A DNA stretch of 64,000 nt from Bacillota bacterium (GTDB lineage: Bacteria > Bacillota > Clostridia > Acetivibrionales > JANLFN01), in contig JAEWTV010000065.1 of the NCBI GenBank assembly GCA_023397675.1, forward strand, positions 124,001-188,000. Reading direction: 5' to 3'. The translations under genes were made by a program, and so were the position numbers. Shown piece by piece: positions 60,024-64,000 of this stretch (positions are counted from its first letter, which is position 1; every line of letters begins with the position of its first letter). A model generated the notes under the pieces. That model did not search any database, was not told where the DNA came from, and saw only the letters and a program-made list of their open reading frames with translations.

Positions 60024-60149
60024 ATGGCAGACGGAAGACCATTTATTGGAGGCATTTTTGCTAACCCTACACTTTTATTCTTTATTCTTGTATTCTTACT
60101 TCTTTTCTGGGGATGTACAGGACCTGCTTGCGATAATGAAATTTGCTGA
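60024..60149 (+). CDS. Small hydrophobic protein, 41 aa, possible spore protein
   Basis: A 41-residue peptide with one long hydrophobic segment (IFANPTLLFFILVFLLLFWG, residues ~11-30) and two cysteines near the end (GCTGPACDNEIC contains three). GGGAGG is 7 bases before the ATG. Similar tiny one-helix proteins with glycine-rich starts are frequent in sporulating Firmicutes (YjcZ-like). The sigma-K-like promoter agrees with a late sporulation role, but no function is demonstrated by sequence. Confidence 0.65.
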   Translation: MADGRPFIGGIFANPTLLFFILVFLLLFWGCTGPACDNEIC

Positions 60150-60186
60150 AAATGTATCTTAAAAGATACTACCCTTGAAAAAAAAT

Positions 60187-60227
60187 AAAAAACGCATACC
60201 AGCCATATAAAGCCGGTATGCGTTTTA
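60187..60227. terminator. Bidirectional terminator
   Basis: AAAAACGCATACC pairs with GGTATGCGTTTT around a 14-nt loop, with A/T runs on both sides. It serves the small gene on the plus strand and the exporter operon on the minus strand. Confidence 0.88.
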
Positions 60228-60249
60228 ACTTGTTTACTTGTCTATTTAC

Positions 60250-62517
60250 TTATACTACAGCCTCTTCCAGGTTTGCACCGGTAAACTGGCTGTTGTAAAG
60301 GTCTGCATAGAAGCCGTCCTTTTCAAGCAGTTCCTTATGATTACCCATTTCTATGATAGTACCACGGTTCATAACAAGTATCAGTTCCGCATCTCTTATT
60401 GTTGAAAGCCTATGTGCTATAACAAAGCTTGTTCTGCCCTTCATTAAGTTTGCCATTGCCTTTTGTATAAGCACTTCAGTTCTGGTATCAACACTGCTGG
60501 TTGCCTCATCAAGTATAAGTATTGATGGATCTGCCAGTATTGCTCTAGCTATGGTAAGCAGCTGTTTCTGACCTTGTGAGATATTGGAAGCCTCTTCGTT
60601 AAGGACTGTGTTATACCCTTCAGGAAGAGTCCTTATGAAGCGGTCTGCATGTGCAGCTTTTGCAGCACTACGTATTTCGTCCTCAGTTGCGCCTTCACGA
60701 CCGTAAGCTATATTGTCTCTTATTGTCCCGTTGAACAGCCATGTGTCCTGTAGAACCATTCCAAACATTTTACGCAGATCGCCGCGTTTAAAATCTTTTA
60801 TATCCACACCATCAATAGTAATTTTACCTTTGTTTATTTCATAGAAACGCATCAGCAGGTTAACTAATGTTGTCTTTCCAGCACCTGTCGGACCAACAAT
60901 CGCAATGGTGCTGCCCTGTTTAACATCAAGATTCATATTTTCAATAAGCGGTTCAGTTTCCTTATAGCTGAAATCTACATTTTCAAACCTTACCTCTCCC
61001 TTTGGAGCTTCTAACATCTTTGAAGGCTCTTTATCAGGTATTTCTTCCTGTTCGTCAAGAATTTCAAATACACGCTCCGCACAGGCAACAGTTGATTGAA
61101 TAATGTTTGCAATATTTGCAGTCTGAACTATCGGCATTGTGAATGACCTTGAATACTGTATAAAAGCAATCATATCTCCTATATTCAGGCGGTTTTTAGT
61201 AATCCATAAACCACCTACAACACATATTATTACATAACCAAGGTTGCTTATGAAATTCATTACCGGGAACATTACACCAGAAACGAACTGTGCTCTCCAG
61301 CCCGCATCATAAAGCTTATCATTAATAGCTGAGAATGTTTCTATCGAATCTTTCTCACGTCCGAATGCTTTAATTATCTTATGCCCTGTATACATTTCCT
61401 CAACATGTCCGCTGAGCTCACCGAGAGCTTTCTGCTGGGCAGCAAAGTGCTTTTGTGACTTCTTTGCGATAGTAGCAGTAGCAACAATGTAAAGCGGTAA
61501 TGTTGCAAGTACGATAAGTGTCAATATCGGGTCAATGGTAAGCATCATTATGATGTAGCCAATTATCTGAATAAGTGATGTTATCAATTGAGTCAAACTC
61601 TGCTGCAGGGTTTGGGCAATTGTGTCTATATCGTTCGTAACACGGCTGAGTACTTCACCATGTGTTCTGGAGTCAAAATATTTCAAAGGAAGTAGGTTAA
61701 GCTTTGTATTTACCTGCTTACGCATGTTGTAGGTAGTCCTCTGAGCAACTGTTGACATTACAAACTGCATTACAAACATAAATGCCGAGCTTAGAAGGTA
61801 CATACCAATCAATAAAATTACTATATATCCAATGTATTCAAAATCATACTTTCCATTTGTCTCTCTTATTGCATCAGAAACCTTTTTCAGCTGATCCTTA
61901 TCGGAAAGCATTTTTTTCATAGCTTCCATGTTTTTTGTACTTGCATCATTCTGTTGTACCGACGGAGCCTTATCAGTTGAGTTTTTAGTCATACGCTCAG
62001 CCATTTCAGGAGGCATCTGCTTGGTAAGTTCAACCAGCTGCATCCAGACATCCGCTTTTTGGTTCGCATCTGTAAGAGTGTCCAGCATAGGAAGCTTCAT
62101 AAACTTCTGTGACCACTCTATCATTTTAGGATTTGCAGGCTGCTGGTTTTGAAGTTCCTGAAGTACCTTAGGATCAGTCTTCGCTTGCTCCATCATTTTA
62201 GCCTGTGCTTCCAACCCCTGCTTTATATTTTTCTGTCCTTCAGCCATTTGACTTACTGATGATTTGGCCATCCAGGCGTCACTCAGCTTATTTATCGCTT
62301 TCGCACTAACCTTTGGTGAATATACGGTAAAGCACATACTTGCTATTGCAAATATTAATACTATTAATAACCTTGTCTTCTGAGGCTTTAAATAATTGGC
62401 AAGCCTTTTTAAGGCACCCTTAAAGTTTTTTGCTTTTTCTACAGGCATCCCCATTGGAGGACCGCCCATGGGGGCACCTTGCTTTCGTCTTTGACTGCTT
62501 TTATGTTCTGCGCTCAT
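60250..62517 (-). CDS. ABC exporter half, BmrD-like, with extracytoplasmic insertion
   Basis: 755 residues, about 150 more than a standard half-exporter. A glycine/proline-rich cytosolic start leads to TM1 (about 50-70), followed by ~150 residues of K/Q/M-rich helical sequence (~75-225) before TM2, as in BmrD-type subunits. The remaining TM domain and the ATPase are canonical: Walker A GPTGAGKTT, signature ISQGQKQLLTIARA, Walker B ILILDEATSSVD. The catalytic Glu is present, so this half carries the active site. It overlaps the partner gene by 4 bases. The substrate is unknown; multidrug or peptide export is possible. Confidence 0.9.
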   Translation of the reverse strand: MSAEHKSSQRRKQGAPMGGPPMGMPVEKAKNFKGALKRLANYLKPQKTRLLIVLIFAIASMCFTVYSPKVSAKAINKLSDAWMAKSSVSQMAEGQKNIKQGLEAQAKMMEQAKTDPKVLQELQNQQPANPKMIEWSQKFMKLPMLDTLTDANQKADVWMQLVELTKQMPPEMAERMTKNSTDKAPSVQQNDASTKNMEAMKKMLSDKDQLKKVSDAIRETNGKYDFEYIGYIVILLIGMYLLSSAFMFVMQFVMSTVAQRTTYNMRKQVNTKLNLLPLKYFDSRTHGEVLSRVTNDIDTIAQTLQQSLTQLITSLIQIIGYIIMMLTIDPILTLIVLATLPLYIVATATIAKKSQKHFAAQQKALGELSGHVEEMYTGHKIIKAFGREKDSIETFSAINDKLYDAGWRAQFVSGVMFPVMNFISNLGYVIICVVGGLWITKNRLNIGDMIAFIQYSRSFTMPIVQTANIANIIQSTVACAERVFEILDEQEEIPDKEPSKMLEAPKGEVRFENVDFSYKETEPLIENMNLDVKQGSTIAIVGPTGAGKTTLVNLLMRFYEINKGKITIDGVDIKDFKRGDLRKMFGMVLQDTWLFNGTIRDNIAYGREGATEDEIRSAAKAAHADRFIRTLPEGYNTVLNEEASNISQGQKQLLTIARAILADPSILILDEATSSVDTRTEVLIQKAMANLMKGRTSFVIAHRLSTIRDAELILVMNRGTIIEMGNHKELLEKDGFYADLYNSQFTGANLEEAVV

Positions 62518-64000
62518 GCTATCTCCTCCTCTGACAGCTGTGAAGAAACAATCTCGCGATAAACCTCACAGGTATTCATAAGCTCCTTATGCGTTCCCAT
62601 TCCTGCAACCTGACCATCATCCAAAACTATGATCCTGTCTGCGTCCATAACCGTTCCAACCCTTTGAGCTACTATTATTACAGTTGCATCTGCTATTTCC
62701 TTTTTTAATGCTGCACGCAGCTTTGCATCTGTTTTAAAATCAAGTGCCGAGAAACTATCATCAAAAATATATATCTCAGGTCTCCTGACAAGTGCCCGGG
62801 CAATAGAAAGCCTTTGCTTCTGACCACCAGAAACATTAGTACCACCCTGCGCAATTTCAGTATCAAACCCATCTTTCATGTCGGCAATAAATTCGCTGGC
62901 CTGTGCAATCTCTGCTGCACGCCTTACTTCTTCTTCAGTTGCATCATCCTTACCGTATCTGATGTTCTCAGTAATTGTACCTGAGAACAGGACTGCCTTC
63001 TGAGGTACAAATCCAACTTTTGCGCGGAGACTTTGCTGAGACATTTCCCTTACATCCACGCCGTCTATCAGAATGCTTCCGTTCTCAACATCATAGAAAC
63101 GGGGTATCAGGTTAATCAGCGTGGATTTTCCCGAGCCGGTACCGCCTATTATTGCCGTTATTTCTCCAGGCTTTGCACTAAATGAAATATTACTGATGGC
63201 AGGCTGTTCTGCTCCATGATAGCTGAATGCAACATCCTTAAATTCAACATAACCTCTTTCACCGTCTGCATTTCTGGTCTTATCAGGATCATTGATTTCT
63301 GAAACAGTATCAAGCACCTCATTTATTCTTACAGCAGCTGCCTGTGCACGTGGCACCATAATAAACATCATAGTAACCATTATCATTGAGAACATTATCA
63401 TAAATACATACTGTGTGAAAGCTGAAAGCGTACCTATGTCCATGCTTCCAGCGCTGATGCGCAGACCTCCGAACCAAAGAACTGCAAGCTGGGTAAGGCT
63501 CATTACAAGCATTACCACAGGCATCATAAATGCAAGAATCCTGTTAACTTTGATATATGTTTTTGTAAGATCCTCATTTGCATTTTCAAAACGTTCCTGC
63601 TCCTGATCAATTCTGTTAAATGCACGTACAACCCTTATACCCGTGAGATTTTCGCGGAGTATAAGATTAATTTTATCTATTTTTTTCTGTACACTTTTAA
63701 ACAGGGGAATAACCTTTTTTGCAGCCAAGACTATAACACCTATAAGAACCGGAATTGCAACCGCGAGTACAAGAGTAAGCGGCTTATCCTGCCCCATTGC
63801 AAGAATGATACCACCTATCATCATCATAGGGGCGCCTATCATCATTCTTAAAATCATGACTGTTACAGTCTGTACTTGAACTATGTCGTTTGTTGTTCTT
63901 GTAATCAAAGTGGAAGTGCCTATTTTATCAAACTCATTAAGAGAGTAGCTTTCCACTCTGTTAAATACCTTGTTACGGATTATTGTACCAAGTCCCATAG
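62514..64000 (-). CDS. ABC exporter half, BmrC-like (N-terminus outside window)
   Basis: Only the C-terminal ~495 residues are in the window. The visible start, GLGTIIRNKVFNRVESYSLN, corresponds to about residue 85-90 of a normal half-transporter, so TM1-TM2 lie beyond 64000. The ATPase has Walker A GGTGSGKST, signature NVSGGQKQRLSIARAL and Walker B IYIFDDSFSALD, where the catalytic Glu is replaced by Asp. This degenerate site is the mark of the non-catalytic partner in heterodimeric exporters such as BmrCD. Paired with the following gene. Confidence 0.9.
   Translation of the reverse strand, partial: MGLGTIIRNKVFNRVESYSLNEFDKIGTSTLITRTTNDIVQVQTVTVMILRMMIGAPMMMIGGIILAMGQDKPLTLVLAVAIPVLIGVIVLAAKKVIPLFKSVQKKIDKINLILRENLTGIRVVRAFNRIDQEQERFENANEDLTKTYIKVNRILAFMMPVVMLVMSLTQLAVLWFGGLRISAGSMDIGTLSAFTQYVFMIMFSMIMVTMMFIMVPRAQAAAVRINEVLDTVSEINDPDKTRNADGERGYVEFKDVAFSYHGAEQPAISNISFSAKPGEITAIIGGTGSGKSTLINLIPRFYDVENGSILIDGVDVREMSQQSLRAKVGFVPQKAVLFSGTITENIRYGKDDATEEEVRRAAEIAQASEFIADMKDGFDTEIAQGGTNVSGGQKQRLSIARALVRRPEIYIFDDSFSALDFKTDAKLRAALKKEIADATVIIVAQRVGTVMDADRIIVLDDGQVAGMGTHKELMNTCEVYREIVSSQLSEEEIA

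Noticed and set aside
1..64000. rRNA or tRNA genes and prophage or integrative element
   Set aside because: No tRNA T-arm pattern outside coding sequence, no rRNA-like block, no integrase, terminase or conjugation genes; the only mobile element seen is the IS200 copy.

Overview
The window is a gene-dense, AT-rich stretch of a spore-forming, low-GC Gram-positive genome. It carries ctsR-mcsA-mcsB-clpC, a spoVB-type flippase, the EndoA/EndoAI toxin pair beside alr, a B. subtilis-like sigY operon, a CsaB pyruvyl transferase and a hydrogenase-like sensor. Together these point to an anaerobic member of Clostridia, probably a Ruminiclostridium-like (cluster III) organism. The genus is an inference; no rRNA or tRNA gene is present to test it.

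Layout. 1-814: 3' part of a membrane glycosyltransferase gene. 1313-6166: class III heat-shock operon under a visible CtsR operator. 6226-7866: cation diffusion facilitator behind a probable NiCo riboswitch. 7932-10915: LURP-one-like protein, zinc-ribbon membrane protein and a split transketolase. 11093-14115: ECF sigma factor operon (sigY-yxlCDEFG type) with a recognisable ECF promoter. 14132-17500: YitT-type protein and a polar amino-acid ABC transporter. 18342-23208: GT4-CsaB fusion, TagA-type transferase and an exported flavoprotein with SLH-like repeats. 23434-27528: endoA, endoAI, alr, CBS protein and nnr. 27806-36370: envelope-polysaccharide operon (DUF5693, O-antigen ligase, DUF4330, GT4, two acetyltransferases, MurJ-type flippase). 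36661-38876: MocR regulator, lipoprotein and a 48-residue protein. 38950-39685: intact IS200-type element. 39735-41903: Hsp20 under two CtsR boxes, and SpoVB. 41993-50155: copper-amine-oxidase-N protein, thioesterase, dusB, PilZ protein, DUF2975/HTH/GNAT set, DUF2971, Nudix. 49235-53630: two lipid kinases and a serine-rich/DUF350 envelope operon. 53652-57778: corrinoid uptake and adenosylation operon under a cobalamin riboswitch. 57852-59765: [FeFe]-hydrogenase-like/chemoreceptor chimera. 59953-60149: tiny hydrophobic protein with a sigma-K-like promoter. 60250-64000: heterodimeric ABC exporter, cut at the window edge.

How the genes connect. CtsR probably controls both its own operon and hsp20: near-identical 17-bp operators lie at both promoters. 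CsaB-type pyruvylation of a wall polysaccharide would provide the ligand for SLH domains, and an SLH-like flavoprotein sits next to csaB, with further polysaccharide genes a few kb away. B12 status controls corrinoid import, and Ni/Co status probably controls the CDF exporter.

Two repeat families are not explained by genes. The first is three copies of a ~71-bp palindromic element (1235, 5444, 11019). The second is two ~205-bp elements (27591-27794 and 35555-35761) that share conserved internal blocks while their terminal and apical stems differ in sequence yet remain self-complementary. This covariation suggests a structured RNA or a non-autonomous mobile element, and it is the best candidate here for something undescribed.
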